Shown here piece by piece: positions 37,096 through 46,505 of a DNA stretch of 64,000 nt; position 1 is the stretch's first letter, and every line of letters begins with the position of its first letter. Origin of the DNA: Lacibacter sp. H375 (lineage in GTDB: Bacteria > Bacteroidota > Bacteroidia > Chitinophagales > Chitinophagaceae). A model generated the notes under the pieces. It did not search any database, was not told where the DNA came from, and worked only from the letters and a program-made list of their open reading frames with translations. The translations under genes and the position numbers were made by a program. Where the stretch lies: NCBI RefSeq assembly GCF_037892425.1, contig NZ_JBBKTT010000002.1, positions 1 to 64,000 of the forward strand, read 5' to 3'.

Positions 37096-37124
37096 TTGTA
37101 AACAGTCAATCACCGGTATCTTTA
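37096..37124 (+). promoter_or_regulatory. Promoter of the PafA-like phosphatase gene
   Basis: TTG at 37096-37098, spacer 18, TATCTTTA at 37117-37124. It lies inside a possible upstream extension of the reading frame and so supports the ATG at 37143 as the start. Confidence 0.6.
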
Positions 37125-37142
37125 CCCCTCAAAATCAAATGT

Positions 37143-38792
37143 ATGCGTTTTGCCTTTTCTTTTCTTTTAATCCTTTGCTCTGTACATATATCAGCTCAAA
37201 AAACTCCCCCAAATCCACCCAATGCAAATGTGCCACGCCCCAAACTGGTAGTTGGAATTATGGTTGACCAGATGCGCTGGGATTATCTCTACCGCTATTA
37301 CGAACGTTATGCGGTCAACGGAGGGTTTAAACGAATGCTTAACCAGGGAATGAGTTGCGAAAATGCATTTATCAATTATGCGCCAACAGTAACTGCTTGC
37401 GGCCACACAAGCGTTTATACAGGAACTGTGCCCGCAATGCATGGTATTACTGGTAATGCTTGGTTTGACAACGAACTCAAACGAATAGTTTATTGCAGTG
37501 AAGATAAAACAGTGAAGACTGTTGGCAGCACATCTACAGCCGGAGAAATGAGTCCCCGTAATATGCTTACAACTACTATTTGCGATGAATTGCGATTGGC
37601 AACAAATTTTCGCAGCAAAGTAATTGGAATAGCAATTAAGGACAGAGGTGGAATTTTACCTGCAGGGCATAGTGCCAATGCAGCTTATTGGTATGATGGA
37701 CGAAATGGCAACTGGATCACATCAACTTACTACATGAACGATTTGCCACAGTGGGTAAAATCTTTCAACGATAAAAAACATGTGGATGCATTTTATGAAA
37801 AAGGATGGAATACTGTTTATCCCATCAACACATATGTGCAAAGTACAAAAGATGAAAATGATTATGAAGCGAAGCCTTTTGGTGCAGATCAAAAAGGGTT
37901 TCCGTATGATCTGAAAAAATTTGTTGGAAAAAACTATGGTTCGATTTCTTCAACACCCTACGGTAATACTTTAACGATGATGCTGGCAAAGGAAGCTATC
38001 GCAAATGAAGCATTAGGCAAAGATGCTATTACAGATTTTCTTGCAGTAAGTTTTTCATCGTCAGATTATATTGGTCATGCATTTGGTCCTAACTCAATTG
38101 AAGCTGAAGATGGTTTTCTGCGTTTAGATAAAGATCTTGGAGAACTTTTTGATTATCTTGATAAAACAGTTGGAAAGGGAGAATATGTAAGTTTTCTTAC
38201 TGCCGATCATGGTGTGGCGCATGTACCTGGTTTTTCAACCGAATATAAATTGCCCGGAGGAGTAGTAGATGATAATAAAATGGTGAGTGATTTAAATAAA
38301 CAATTGAAAACATCGTATGGTGCAGATAATCTTGTATTGAGTGCATACAATTATCAAATTACTTTAAACAATCACACTATTGATTCGGCTAAGCTCAATC
38401 GTTCAGCTATTATGCAAACAGTTTTGAGTTATGCACGTGGCATTAAAGGCGTGGATCGTGTATTTGAAATAGAGGAGTTGACAGAACAGCCAATGCCGGT
38501 ATTAGTAAAAGAGCGTCTGGCAAATGGTTGGCATCCTAAACGAAGCGGTGATATACAGATCATGTTTGCACCTGGTTGGATCGACGGCGGACCTACGGGC
38601 ACGACACATGGACTTTGGAATCCATACGACAGTCATATTCCATTACTTTGGTATGGCTGGGGAATTAAAGCAGGAAAAAGTAATCAGGAAGTAAACATGA
38701 CAGATATTGCTCCAACTGTTGCGGCCTTGTTACGAATACAAATGCCGAGTGGTTGTGTTGGAAAGCCTATTCTTGCTGTGCTTCAGCAATAA
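37143..38792 (+). CDS. PafA-like alkaline phosphatase (type I phosphodiesterase/nucleotide pyrophosphatase superfamily)
   Basis: 549 residues from MRFAFSF, with a signal peptide (1-19, ending ISAQ) and thus a periplasmic or surface enzyme. Active-site residues of the PafA type are visible: metal Asp42 (MVDQMRWD), nucleophile Thr84 (PTVTACGHTS), Asn105, the Lys166/Arg168 pair (IKDRGG) that marks the monoesterase branch, then SSDYIGHAFGP, TADHGVAH and a final His in GTTHGLWNP. PafA-type enzymes release phosphate from monoesters and are not shut off by phosphate. The in-frame ATG at 37080 would start before the promoter and spoil the signal peptide. Confidence 0.88.
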   Translation: MRFAFSFLLILCSVHISAQKTPPNPPNANVPRPKLVVGIMVDQMRWDYLYRYYERYAVNGGFKRMLNQGMSCENAFINYAPTVTACGHTSVYTGTVPAMHGITGNAWFDNELKRIVYCSEDKTVKTVGSTSTAGEMSPRNMLTTTICDELRLATNFRSKVIGIAIKDRGGILPAGHSANAAYWYDGRNGNWITSTYYMNDLPQWVKSFNDKKHVDAFYEKGWNTVYPINTYVQSTKDENDYEAKPFGADQKGFPYDLKKFVGKNYGSISSTPYGNTLTMMLAKEAIANEALGKDAITDFLAVSFSSSDYIGHAFGPNSIEAEDGFLRLDKDLGELFDYLDKTVGKGEYVSFLTADHGVAHVPGFSTEYKLPGGVVDDNKMVSDLNKQLKTSYGADNLVLSAYNYQITLNNHTIDSAKLNRSAIMQTVLSYARGIKGVDRVFEIEELTEQPMPVLVKERLANGWHPKRSGDIQIMFAPGWIDGGPTGTTHGLWNPYDSHIPLLWYGWGIKAGKSNQEVNMTDIAPTVAALLRIQMPSGCVGKPILAVLQQ

Positions 38793-38866
38793 GAATATTG
38801 ATATGAAGATTTAGCAGTATGCCTGCCTCTGGCATTAATCTTGGCACTTCTACAATAAATTGCAGA

Positions 38867-38887
38867 AAGCCCCTTTTCGAGGGGCTT
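38867..38887 (+). terminator. Weak hairpin between the phosphatase gene and lon
   Basis: AAGCCCC (38867-38873) pairs with GGGGCTT (38881-38887); the T run after it is poor, so termination may be incomplete. Confidence 0.45.
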
Positions 38888-38897
38888 ATCTGTCAAA

Positions 38898-41321
38898 ATG
38901 ACTAAAGCGAAAACTATGAACGAAAAGAGTTTGTTTTTAAGACCTGGCGAGGAAGATGTAGATTTTTTACCCATCATTCCATTAAATGAAGCTGAGAGCG
39001 ACAGCGATGAGGATATTGAAATTCCTGCAGAATTGCCCATTCTACCTTTGCGAAATACCGTGTTGTTTCCCGGTGTTGTGTTGCCCATAACTGTTGGTCG
39101 TGATAAAAGTATACAAGCAGTAAACGAAGCTTACAAGACCAACAAACTGGTTGGTGTAGTGGCTCAGAAAGACAGCAATGTTGAGGATCCTACTGTCATT
39201 GATTTGGAATATACAGGCACTATTGCCAAAGTAGTGAAGCTGATAAAGATGCCCGATGGCGGAACTACCGTGATCATACAGGGTAAGAAACGTTTCCGCA
39301 TCAACATGCTTACTTCCGATGATCCGTTTTTTAAGGCAAGTATTGAAGTATTGCAGGAAGAGCCAACACCGGAAGATGAAAATTTTAAAGCCGTCGCAGG
39401 ATCAATAAAAGATATGGCGGCGCAGATCATTCAACTGTCGCCGAATATTCCAAGCGAAGCATCTATCATCTTAAAAAATATTGAGAACCCTGCTTTCCTT
39501 GTTCACTTTGTAAGTAATAATCTTAACAGTGACATTTCGGAGAAACAGCGTTTGCTTGAAACAAATACTATTAAGCAACGTGCAGAGTTGTTACTTACAT
39601 TATTGCAGAAAGAATTGCAGTACACCGAACTGAAGAATAAAGTAACCAACAAGACAAGAACTGAACTTGATAAGCAGCAGCGTGAATATTTTCTGCAACA
39701 GCAGATGAAAAGCATCAAAGAAGAATTGGGTGGTGATGCAAACGACCTGGAGATCCAGGAGATGAAAAAGAAAGCAGAATTGAAAAAGTGGAGTGATGCT
39801 GCAAAAGAGATGTTCCGCAAAGGCATTGAGAAACTGGAACGTATGCATCCATCAACACCGGATTATTCAGTTGTGTACAATCATCTTGACTTAATGCTTG
39901 ATCTTCCATGGGGAGAATACACTAATGATCAATATGATTTGAAGAAAGCAAAGAAAGTACTGGATCAGGATCATTACGGAATACAAAAAGTAAAAGAACG
40001 TATTCTTGAATATCTCGCAGTTTTGAAACTGAAAGGTGATATGAAGAGCCCAATCCTTTGTTTGCTTGGTCCTCCCGGTATAGGTAAAACATCGTTGGGA
40101 AAAAGTATAGCGAGTGCACTTGGCCGTAAGTATGTTCGTATTAGTTTAGGTGGTTTGCATGATGAGAGTGAGATAAGAGGTCATCGTAAAACATATATCG
40201 GGGCAATGCCCGGCCGTATCTTACAATCGTTACGAAAAATAAAAACATCAAATCCCGTAATGATCCTTGATGAAATTGATAAACTGGGTAATGATTTTCG
40301 TGGCGATCCTTCAAGTGCATTACTTGAGTTACTTGATCCGGAACAGAATCATACGTTCTATGATAACTATCTTGAACTGGAATATGATCTCAGCAAAGTA
40401 TTGTTTGTTGCAACAGCAAACAGTTTGGCATCCATTCAACCTGCATTAAGAGATCGTTTGGAAATTATTGATCTGAGTGGTTATGCTGTGGAAGAAAAAA
40501 TTGAGATCGCTAAAAACTATCTAGTTCCAAAACAAAAAGAAGCACATGGCTTACTGAACCTCCCGTTCAAAATGAGTGATCCGGTATTGCGTAAAATCAT
40601 TGAAGATTATACAAGAGAAAGTGGTGTGCGTGAACTCGACCGGCAACTTGCGTCCATCATGCGATCACAGGCAAAGGAATATGCCATGAAAGAAAAGCTG
40701 AAGCCAACACTTACAGCAAATGATATTGAAAGAATATTGGGTAAGCCACGATACAGCAATGAACTGTATAAAACGGCCAATATGCCTGGTGTGGCTGTTG
40801 GTCTTGCGTGGACGGCAGTTGGCGGTGAAATATTATTTATTGAAGCCAGTTTAGCCGAAGGAAAAGGTGAGTTACGTTTAACGGGTAATCTTGGCAATGT
40901 GATGAAGGAAAGTGCATCTACTGCTTTGAGTTACCTGCAGGCAAACGCCAAAAAAATTGGTGTTGAGCTGGAAGATTTTCAAAAGAAGAATATTCATATT
41001 CACGTGCCTGAAGGTGCTGTGCCCAAAGATGGCCCAAGCGCAGGTATTACAATGCTCACTGCCATTTCAAGTGCATTTACGGGTCGAAGGGTAAAACCAT
41101 TTCTTGCAATGACTGGTGAGATCACGTTACGTGGACAAGTACTTCCTGTTGGCGGGATCAAAGAAAAAATATTAGCTGCTAAACGTGCCGGAATTAAAGA
41201 AGTGGTTCTTTGCTGGCAGAACGAAAAAGATGTTCAGGAAATCAATTCTTTATACATTAAGGGCATGAAATTTCATTACGTAAAAACAATGCAGCAGGTG
41301 CTTGATCTGGCTTTGTTGTAA
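38898..41321 (+). CDS. lon: ATP-dependent protease Lon
   Basis: 807 residues. An acidic N-terminal tail (about 1-45) precedes the LON substrate-binding domain ([15 protein letters not shown], about 45-250), a coiled coil (250-320), the AAA+ module with Walker [10 protein letters not shown] (391-399) and Walker B VMILDEID (454-461), and the protease domain with the Ser714/Lys757 dyad ([18 protein letters not shown]). Lon degrades damaged and regulatory proteins in the cytosol. An ATG at 38916 is an alternative start. A strong terminator follows. No CIRCE or other heat-shock operator is visible upstream. Confidence 0.96.
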   Translation: MTKAKTMNEKSLFLRPGEEDVDFLPIIPLNEAESDSDEDIEIPAELPILPLRNTVLFPGVVLPITVGRDKSIQAVNEAYKTNKLVGVVAQKDSNVEDPTVIDLEYTGTIAKVVKLIKMPDGGTTVIIQGKKRFRINMLTSDDPFFKASIEVLQEEPTPEDENFKAVAGSIKDMAAQIIQLSPNIPSEASIILKNIENPAFLVHFVSNNLNSDISEKQRLLETNTIKQRAELLLTLLQKELQYTELKNKVTNKTRTELDKQQREYFLQQQMKSIKEELGGDANDLEIQEMKKKAELKKWSDAAKEMFRKGIEKLERMHPSTPDYSVVYNHLDLMLDLPWGEYTNDQYDLKKAKKVLDQDHYGIQKVKERILEYLAVLKLKGDMKSPILCLLGPPGIGKTSLGKSIASALGRKYVRISLGGLHDESEIRGHRKTYIGAMPGRILQSLRKIKTSNPVMILDEIDKLGNDFRGDPSSALLELLDPEQNHTFYDNYLELEYDLSKVLFVATANSLASIQPALRDRLEIIDLSGYAVEEKIEIAKNYLVPKQKEAHGLLNLPFKMSDPVLRKIIEDYTRESGVRELDRQLASIMRSQAKEYAMKEKLKPTLTANDIERILGKPRYSNELYKTANMPGVAVGLAWTAVGGEILFIEASLAEGKGELRLTGNLGNVMKESASTALSYLQANAKKIGVELEDFQKKNIHIHVPEGAVPKDGPSAGITMLTAISSAFTGRRVKPFLAMTGEITLRGQVLPVGGIKEKILAAKRAGIKEVVLCWQNEKDVQEINSLYIKGMKFHYVKTMQQVLDLALL

Positions 41322-41419
41322 AGTTTTTTTCGGTTTAGTGAACTAAGCTTTTATAAAACTGTTAATAACAGATCGACACGAATTCATTTCATGTTGGTTG
41401 TTTTAAGGGTTAAAGAGAT

Positions 41420-41448
41420 TCCCCCATTTCTATGGGGGATATTTTTTT
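41420..41448 (+). terminator. Terminator after lon
   Basis: TCCCCCAT (41420-41427) pairs with ATGGGGGA (41432-41439), loop TTCT, then a run of seven T ending at 41448. Confidence 0.85.
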
Positions 41449-41478
41449 GCCTAAATTACAGCCTTAGTTACTCCCGCT

Positions 41479-42543
41479 ATGCGTCGATTAATTTGTTTCA
41501 TGATTATTTCGTTTGTTTCGGCTGGCCTGTTTGCACAAACACTGGGTGGCAGAACTGCATATAATTTTCTGAAGTTTCCTGCATCACCACAACTCTCCGC
41601 ATTGGGCGGTATCAATCTTACCAATGAGTCAAACGATGTGTCACTTGCTTTTTCAAATCCTGCTCAACTTGATTCAAGTATGCACACACAAATGGCAGCA
41701 AACTTCAATGCTTTGTATGCTGGTGTAAAAAATGTTCAATGGATGCTTGCTTTCAGAAGTAATAAGTTAAACACGAACTTTGCTGCCGGTATTTTGTATT
41801 TCGATTATGGCGCAACACAGCAAACAGATGCATCGGGAAATATTGAAGGTGTTTATCGGCCACGTGATTTTGTTTTGCAGGTGCAGGCAAGCAGAGAATA
41901 TCTCAATCGATGGAAGTATGGTGTATCCTTGAAATTCTTAGCAAGTAATTATGGGCAGTATCGTTCATCGGCCATTGCAGCTGATGTGGGTGTGTTGTAC
42001 AGAGATACTGCAAATCTTTTACAGGCGAGTATTGTTGCTGTAAACATGGGTGGTCAGTTAAAGCGTTACAACCCAGCTGAACCGGAAGAATTACCGTTTG
42101 ATCTGCAGGCAGGTATTTCCAAACGTTTGGCAAAAGCACCCATTCGTTTTTCTGTAACTGCTCATCATCTTCATCGCTTTGATATTTTGTATAACGATAC
42201 GTTGTTCAATAACGATAACGGCTATGAAAATGCTTCCACAAAAAAGATCACACTTGATAAAATATTTCAACATTTTGTTTTCTCTACACAAATACTCATA
42301 GGAGAAAGGGTAGAGGTAACTGCTGCGTATAATATCTTACGTGGAAGAGAATTAAAAGTAAGTAATGGCGGAAACGGTCTTACAGGTTTTTCGTTAGGCG
42401 CCGGTGTTTTATTCTCAAAGCTGCAATTTCGTTATGCAAGGACCTATTTTCAAAACAATACAGCTTACAATCAAATTGGATTGACCATGCCGCTCAATAA
42501 ATATTTTGGGTTGGGTAGTTGGGGAGAGAAGGTAGGATGGTAG
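41479..42543 (+). CDS. porQ: Type IX secretion system protein PorQ
   Basis: 354 residues with a signal peptide (1-19, ending GLFAQ). It opens LGGRTAYNFLKFPASPQLSALGG and continues with the NDVSLAFSNPAQL pattern of the PorQ/PorV-like beta-barrel family. In Porphyromonas PorQ works with PorU, PorV and PorZ in attaching T9SS cargo to the surface. Two CTD-bearing cargo proteins are encoded in the same window. The gene is isolated from other T9SS genes, ends convergent with the CPBP gene, and has no clear promoter between the lon terminator and its ATG. Confidence 0.85.
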   Translation: MRRLICFMIISFVSAGLFAQTLGGRTAYNFLKFPASPQLSALGGINLTNESNDVSLAFSNPAQLDSSMHTQMAANFNALYAGVKNVQWMLAFRSNKLNTNFAAGILYFDYGATQQTDASGNIEGVYRPRDFVLQVQASREYLNRWKYGVSLKFLASNYGQYRSSAIAADVGVLYRDTANLLQASIVAVNMGGQLKRYNPAEPEELPFDLQAGISKRLAKAPIRFSVTAHHLHRFDILYNDTLFNNDNGYENASTKKITLDKIFQHFVFSTQILIGERVEVTAAYNILRGRELKVSNGGNGLTGFSLGAGVLFSKLQFRYARTYFQNNTAYNQIGLTMPLNKYFGLGSWGEKVGW

Positions 42544-42553
42544 AATAGTTTTA

Positions 42554-42653
42554 AGTTCTTGGTTCTGAAATTCTAAGTTTTATGGTTTTCTCTGGCATAG
42601 AGAACAGGAGTGCACAGAGCTTACGCAGAGTAATAACTTAGAAGTCAAAAACT
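42554..42653. repeat. Word-repeat spacer between porQ and the CPBP gene
   Basis: AAGTTCTTGG and TTCTAAGTTTT at the left are roughly complementary to AACTTAGAAGT and AACTTCAGAACTT at the right, and the middle contains AGAGAACAGGAGTGCACAGAG and CGCAGAG words. The AGAGAACA/CGCAGAG words recur near 60175-60196. Confidence 0.5.
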
Positions 42654-43334
42654 TCAGAACTTATCTTCGGCAGCATCTCTTTTGATCTTTTCACCAAAGA
42701 GAACTTCCACTAAAATATTGTAGATGAAGTGTGCGATCATTGGCAATATCAACCCGCCGCTGATCCATGCAAGAAATTGAAAACCCACTGCAAATGGTAT
42801 GATCTGTATAATGGCCCGCTCACCCTGTGTGCCATGACCAAAAGCAAATACAACAGCACTTAAAATCGCAGCTAACCACCACATGTTTTCCATGTAACCC
42901 ATGATCATCTGGAACAATACTCCACGATAAATATACTCTTCGCAAAAAGCAGCAACTACACAGGCCAGTATCCAGATTAAACGCTCAAGATTTGTGTCGG
43001 GTAAAATATGATGCAGGGTGCTTTCATCTTTTTCTTTTGAAAATTTCTGCGATGCCCATGCGATACCAAGCGCAATACCAATTAAAGCAACAGCTGCAGC
43101 AACGGAGGTATAGTTGAAATTACTTTTGAAAGGGATCTCGATCTTTTCACTACGGGCAGCAAAGAATGCCAGCACACAAAGAATGATCTGCATCAGCATC
43201 GATTGCAGGTACACAGGTATCTTGGCTATCTGTGCGCCTTCCATTTCAGCTTCCATTTTTTTAATGTTCTTATAGCTCTGCGCCGTAAGAAACGGAAGCC
43301 CTGCTGCAATAATGATGATAAATAATAAACTCAT
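42654..43334 (-). CDS. CPBP-family intramembrane metalloprotease
   Basis: 226 residues, about six membrane segments. The three CPBP (Abi/Rce1-like) motifs are present: Glu132-Glu133 and Arg137 in CEEYIYRGVLF, His167 in FAFGHGTQ, and His202/Asn206 in AHFIYNILVE. It is an inner-membrane protein, probably a protease; the substrate is unknown. Its start overlaps the end of coaE by four bases, so it is the last gene of the nusB cluster. Confidence 0.9.
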   Translation of the reverse strand: MSLLFIIIIAAGLPFLTAQSYKNIKKMEAEMEGAQIAKIPVYLQSMLMQIILCVLAFFAARSEKIEIPFKSNFNYTSVAAAVALIGIALGIAWASQKFSKEKDESTLHHILPDTNLERLIWILACVVAAFCEEYIYRGVLFQMIMGYMENMWWLAAILSAVVFAFGHGTQGERAIIQIIPFAVGFQFLAWISGGLILPMIAHFIYNILVEVLFGEKIKRDAAEDKF

Positions 43335-43927
43335 TTTTCTTTTGATCGTTTGATCAGTTCGTTATGCAATGCCAATACTTGCGGCAATAATAATTCCTGT
43401 TCATTGTTATGCAATACAAAATCGCAAAGTTTCATTTTCAATGCTTCATCAACCTGGTTGGCCATTCTTCTCTTTACTTCATCTGCCGTTACTCTATCAC
43501 GATCCATTACACGTTTAATACGTAAGGCAGATGGCGCTGTTACTCCAATTACATAATCCAATCCTTCAGCAGTTCCGCTTTCAAACAGAAGAGCCGCTTC
43601 TTTTACAATATACGGCGACTGTTGTTTACTGAACCATTCTTTTGCATCGGCAATAGTGGCGGGGTGCACAAGACTGTTGAGTAACTCCAGTTTTTCTTTG
43701 TTGTTAAAAACAATAGACGAAAGATGTTTACGGTTCAGTTGCCCGTCTTCAAAATAAGTTTCCTTGCCAAAATGTAAAATGAGCTGTTGTTTTAACAGCT
43801 CATTTGAATACATTAATTCTTTTGCGGCTTCATCGGCATAATAAACAGGAACACCCAGCACTTCCAGTACTTTCGCAACAGTACTCTTGCCGCTGCCAAT
43901 GCCTCCTGTTAATCCGATTTTCAACAT
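43331..43927 (-). CDS. coaE: Dephospho-CoA kinase
   Basis: 198 residues. P-loop GGIGSGKST (8-16) at the N-terminus, the YYADEAAKELM substrate Asp, LVHPATIADAKEW, and KEAALLFESG with DYVIGVTAP. It carries out the last step of coenzyme A synthesis. In related genomes a YbbR-domain gene usually stands between yajC and coaE; here only 90 bases with CCGATAG/CTATCGG repeats separate them. The CPBP protease gene overlaps its stop by four bases. Confidence 0.95.
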   Translation of the reverse strand: MLKIGLTGGIGSGKSTVAKVLEVLGVPVYYADEAAKELMYSNELLKQQLILHFGKETYFEDGQLNRKHLSSIVFNNKEKLELLNSLVHPATIADAKEWFSKQQSPYIVKEAALLFESGTAEGLDYVIGVTAPSALRIKRVMDRDRVTADEVKRRMANQVDEALKMKLCDFVLHNNEQELLLPQVLALHNELIKRSKEK

Positions 43928-43934
43928 TGTTTTA

Positions 43935-44015
43935 AGAAGCCGATAGCCGATAGTTTTTAGTTGTTAGCCCATTGACTACTTAACTAATAACTATCGGCTA
44001 TTTACTATCGGCTGT
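43935..44015. repeat. CCGATAG / CTATCGG inverted word repeats between coaE and yajC
   Basis: GCCGATAG occurs twice at the left (43940-43955 region) and CTATCGGC twice at the right (43990-44014), so an imperfect stem of up to 15 bp can form. Same style as 13690-13723. Confidence 0.6.
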
Positions 44016-44017
44016 AT

Positions 44018-44350
44018 TTATTTTTTTACTTCAGCTGTCTTGTTCAGTTGTGCTGTCCAATCCATACTGATAGAGCTGCGTTCAATTTTGATATAACTTC
44101 CCGGGTTGATCTCCAAAGAAAGTGTACCGTCTTCATTCACTTTGTTCACCACGCCATGAATACCCGCAATGGTTACTACTTTATCACCTTTCTGAAGGTT
44201 CTCAATAAATGTTTTTTGTTGTTTTGCTTTTTTAGCTTGCGGACGGATCATGAATAACCAGAATACTAAGATCATCAATCCAAGAAAAACTAACTGGATG
44301 CTTCCACCACCTGATTTGGGATCGCCTGCAAATAAGAGTAATTCGTACAT
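44018..44350 (-). CDS. yajC: Preprotein translocase accessory subunit YajC
   Basis: 110 residues with one membrane segment (about 20-38, IQLVFLGLMILVFWLFMIRP) and the conserved RPQAKKAKQQKTFIENLQKGDKVVTI stretch followed by GGIHG-like IAGIHGVV. YajC associates with SecDF. It lies 11 bases after the DUF1573 gene in a four- or five-gene minus-strand operon; secY is encoded at 14.6 kb. Confidence 0.95.
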   Translation of the reverse strand: MYELLLFAGDPKSGGGSIQLVFLGLMILVFWLFMIRPQAKKAKQQKTFIENLQKGDKVVTIAGIHGVVNKVNEDGTLSLEINPGSYIKIERSSISMDWTAQLNKTAEVKK

Positions 44351-44361
44351 GTGTATTTGTT

Positions 44362-44814
44362 TTATTTTTTAGGAAGTACTTCGCCTTCAAACATAAGAAC
44401 TGCGACGCCTTCTTTTGTATTTGCTGTTACAGTAATATTTTTTGATGCTTTTCCAACACGGCCTTCGCTGTTAAACTCTGCAGTGATTTTTCCTTCAGCA
44501 CCGGGAGCAATTGGCTCTTCTGGTTTTGAAGGAACGGTACAACCGCAACTTGCCTGCACATTTGAAATGATCAATGGCTTTGTGCCGGTATTCTTGAAAT
44601 GAAAAGTGATCATTACTTTTTCACCGTCAGTTACTTTGCCGAAGTTCTGTGAAGAATCAAGCCATTGCACAGTTGTTACATCAGCCTGCGCTGCAGCTTC
44701 TGCGGCTTCCGATTGCTCAGTTGTTGTTGTAGCTGCTTCAGCAGTTTTCTTGTCAGCATTCCCACAAGCTGTAAGAAATGCAATGAAGGTTGATAATACG
44801 ATGAGTAATTTCAT
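44362..44814 (-). CDS. DUF1573 lipoprotein
   Basis: 150 residues from MKLLIVLSTF at 44814. A longer frame upstream (to 44934) is in the nusB end and has no signal-peptide character, so it is rejected. Lipobox LTACG (Cys18), an Ala/Glu/Thr-rich linker (about 20-50), then the DUF1573 Ig-like domain with QNFGKVTDGEKVMITFHFKN and the hallmark ASCGCTVPSKP. These proteins are exported and of unknown role. The nusB-DUF1573-yajC order is typical for the phylum. Confidence 0.9.
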   Translation of the reverse strand: MKLLIVLSTFIAFLTACGNADKKTAEAATTTTEQSEAAEAAAQADVTTVQWLDSSQNFGKVTDGEKVMITFHFKNTGTKPLIISNVQASCGCTVPSKPEEPIAPGAEGKITAEFNSEGRVGKASKNITVTANTKEGVAVLMFEGEVLPKK

Positions 44815-44857
44815 ATCTGTTTGTTTATCGGATTGCAAATGTAAAGGAAAGCGATGA

Positions 44858-45784
44858 TTATGGTTTCTTAAAAGACACTTTGTGGAGTTTGTTCTGAGTG
44901 GCAAGTTCTTTATGAATACTATCCAGAATACCATTTACAAAGTGGCCGCTTTGGGGGGTGCTGTAGTCTTTTGCAAGATCAATATACTCGTTGATTGTCA
45001 CTTTTGGCGGAATGGTTTCAAAGAACAAGAACTCACAAATGCCCATACGCATCAGAATCATATCCAGGATGGCGGTACGTTCAGGGTCCCAGTTTTGAAG
45101 TTTATCCTTAATATAATCATTACATACCTCTTCTTTTTCAATAACACTCAGCAACAGATCTTTTGCAAATTTTAATTTTTCGTTACTTACGAATTGCTGG
45201 AAATCACCATTGTGTGGTTTTTGAAGTAGGTTAAGCATCAGCAGGTTGATCATGTCTGCGTCATCTTCCCAATGAAGAAAACGCTCTTCAATAAAGCTGA
45301 TGAAATCTTCGTTGGGCAGCATTAAATCGGTGAAGATAAATTCAAGAATTTCCTTCTCCTGCTTCTTTTCACGTCCTTCAATTTTGATATACTGCTTATA
45401 AACATCCGACGTAACCAATTCGCTATAAAGCTTCCTGATCCAGTCTTCGGCACCCATCAGTTCAGGTTTTATTTCCTTGGCAGCTTTGTCATACGAGGTA
45501 TGTTCCAGCAATTGCCAAAGCAATGTGTTGCCGGAAATTTTGGTATTGATATTCAGGTCAGCTGCTGTGGGCAAATGTTTCGATGCCTTTTGCCGTGCAT
45601 CGGCCTCAGCATAGCGTGCTGTTTCTGTAAGTATGTAAATAAGGAAAACAAAAAGCTGGCGGCTCTGGTCGATGTGCTTATCTAATGTTCGAATGGCCTC
45701 TTCTTTAGTAATATCACCCTCTCTCGTAAAACAAGTGTACAACGTCTGCATCACCTTAACCCGTATGTTTCTTCTGCTGATCAT
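44858..45784 (-). CDS. nusB: Transcription antitermination protein NusB (long Bacteroidota form)
   Basis: 308 residues, about twice the length of E. coli NusB. It begins MISRRNIRVKVMQTLY; the NusB fold is at the C-terminal half (about 170-300, WDPERTAILDMILMRMGICEFLFFETIPPKVTINEYIDLAKDYS and GHFVNGILDSI). The long N-terminal helical extension is usual in this phylum. NusB binds S10 (NusE) and boxA RNA in rRNA antitermination. It starts the minus-strand operon, with a perfect TATCTTTG box 24 bases upstream. Confidence 0.93.
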   Translation of the reverse strand: MISRRNIRVKVMQTLYTCFTREGDITKEEAIRTLDKHIDQSRQLFVFLIYILTETARYAEADARQKASKHLPTAADLNINTKISGNTLLWQLLEHTSYDKAAKEIKPELMGAEDWIRKLYSELVTSDVYKQYIKIEGREKKQEKEILEFIFTDLMLPNEDFISFIEERFLHWEDDADMINLLMLNLLQKPHNGDFQQFVSNEKLKFAKDLLLSVIEKEEVCNDYIKDKLQNWDPERTAILDMILMRMGICEFLFFETIPPKVTINEYIDLAKDYSTPQSGHFVNGILDSIHKELATQNKLHKVSFKKP

Positions 45785-46099
45785 GTGGAAAGAACTTTAA
45801 TCGGCGGCAAAGATAAGTATTCCCAATCCTTTAGAAGGGGCAAAACATGCTTAAATATAAATTAGCGGCGACCCACATATTTAATCGAAGCTGTCCGTTC
45901 TTTTAAATCAGGCTAAAAAGGCATTTTGTCTGAAAAATTGTCTTTACTCTGTCAGGAAATTAGAGGGTATAGCACTCATTTCAATGTAATCCTGTAATTT
46001 TTTCCTGTTCTGGCGTGCTGGCACTGTATTCGCTTACCTTCGTTGCCCCGCAAATCGGGCAAGAACTAATTTCATTTTAAAACTAAAACAAGAATAACT
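45785..46099. promoter_or_regulatory. Divergent nusB / groES control region
   Basis: Besides the nusB -7 box it holds a groES -7 box, TACCTTCG at 46035-46042 (one mismatch), and one CIRCE-like half site, TAGCACTC at about 45970-45977, without the matching GAGTGCTA half. No reading frame of interest. Confidence 0.5.
45808..45815 (-). promoter_or_regulatory. -7 box of the nusB operon
   Basis: Minus-strand TATCTTTG 24 bases before the nusB ATG; no TTG at the ideal distance. Confidence 0.6.
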
Positions 46100-46381
46100 A
46101 TGGCTAAGAAGGTAAGTGTTACCCCATTACACGACAGGGTAATTGTGAAGCCTGCCCCCGCTGAAGAAAAAACAGCCGGTGGTATCATCATCCCCGACAC
46201 AGCAAAAGAAAAACCACAACGTGGTACTGTAGTAGCTGCAGGTCCTGGTAAAAAAGATGAACCCGTAACTGTGAAAGTTGGCGATACCGTTCTTTACGGT
46301 AAATATGCCGGTACGGAAATCGCTATTGATGGCGATGATCTGTTGATCATGCGTGAAAGCGACATCTTAGCAATTGTATAA
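46100..46381 (+). CDS. groES: Co-chaperonin GroES
   Basis: 93 residues, complete. [32 protein letters not shown] covers the first strand and the mobile loop, and the end [12 protein letters not shown] to ESDILAIV is typical. GroES caps the GroEL cavity during protein folding. groEL follows after a 124-base spacer with a 15-bp inverted repeat, wider than usual for this pair. Confidence 0.98.
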   Translation: MAKKVSVTPLHDRVIVKPAPAEEKTAGGIIIPDTAKEKPQRGTVVAAGPGKKDEPVTVKVGDTVLYGKYAGTEIAIDGDDLLIMRESDILAIV

Positions 46382-46482
46382 TTTGAAAATTTGAAGTTGT
46401 GCTAATTTCCTGCCCGAAGTAGGCAGAGAAATTGTTTAGCTGCTTCAAGTTTCAAGTCTTCAATTCTCAAATTTTCAAATTA
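46380..46482 (+). repeat. 15-bp perfect inverted repeat in the groES-groEL spacer
   Basis: AATTTGAAAATTTGA (46380-46394) is the exact reverse complement of 46467-46481, and inner CTTCAAG words add pairing. The right arm is shared with the rpmD-rplO spacer (13988-14002). Pairing could modulate groEL relative to groES. Confidence 0.7.
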
Positions 46483-46505
46483 ATTAATTTTCAAATTGTA
46501 TAACT

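Noticed and set aside
37080-37142. Upstream ATG for the PafA-like phosphatase
   Set aside because: It precedes the promoter and displaces the signal peptide from the N-terminus.
44815-44934. 40-residue N-terminal extension of the DUF1573 protein
   Set aside because: It runs into the end of nusB and would bury the lipoprotein signal.
45970-45995. CIRCE operator before groES
   Set aside because: Only the TAGCACTC arm is present; the second arm GAGTGCTA is not found at the nine-base spacing, so it is not annotated as an operator.
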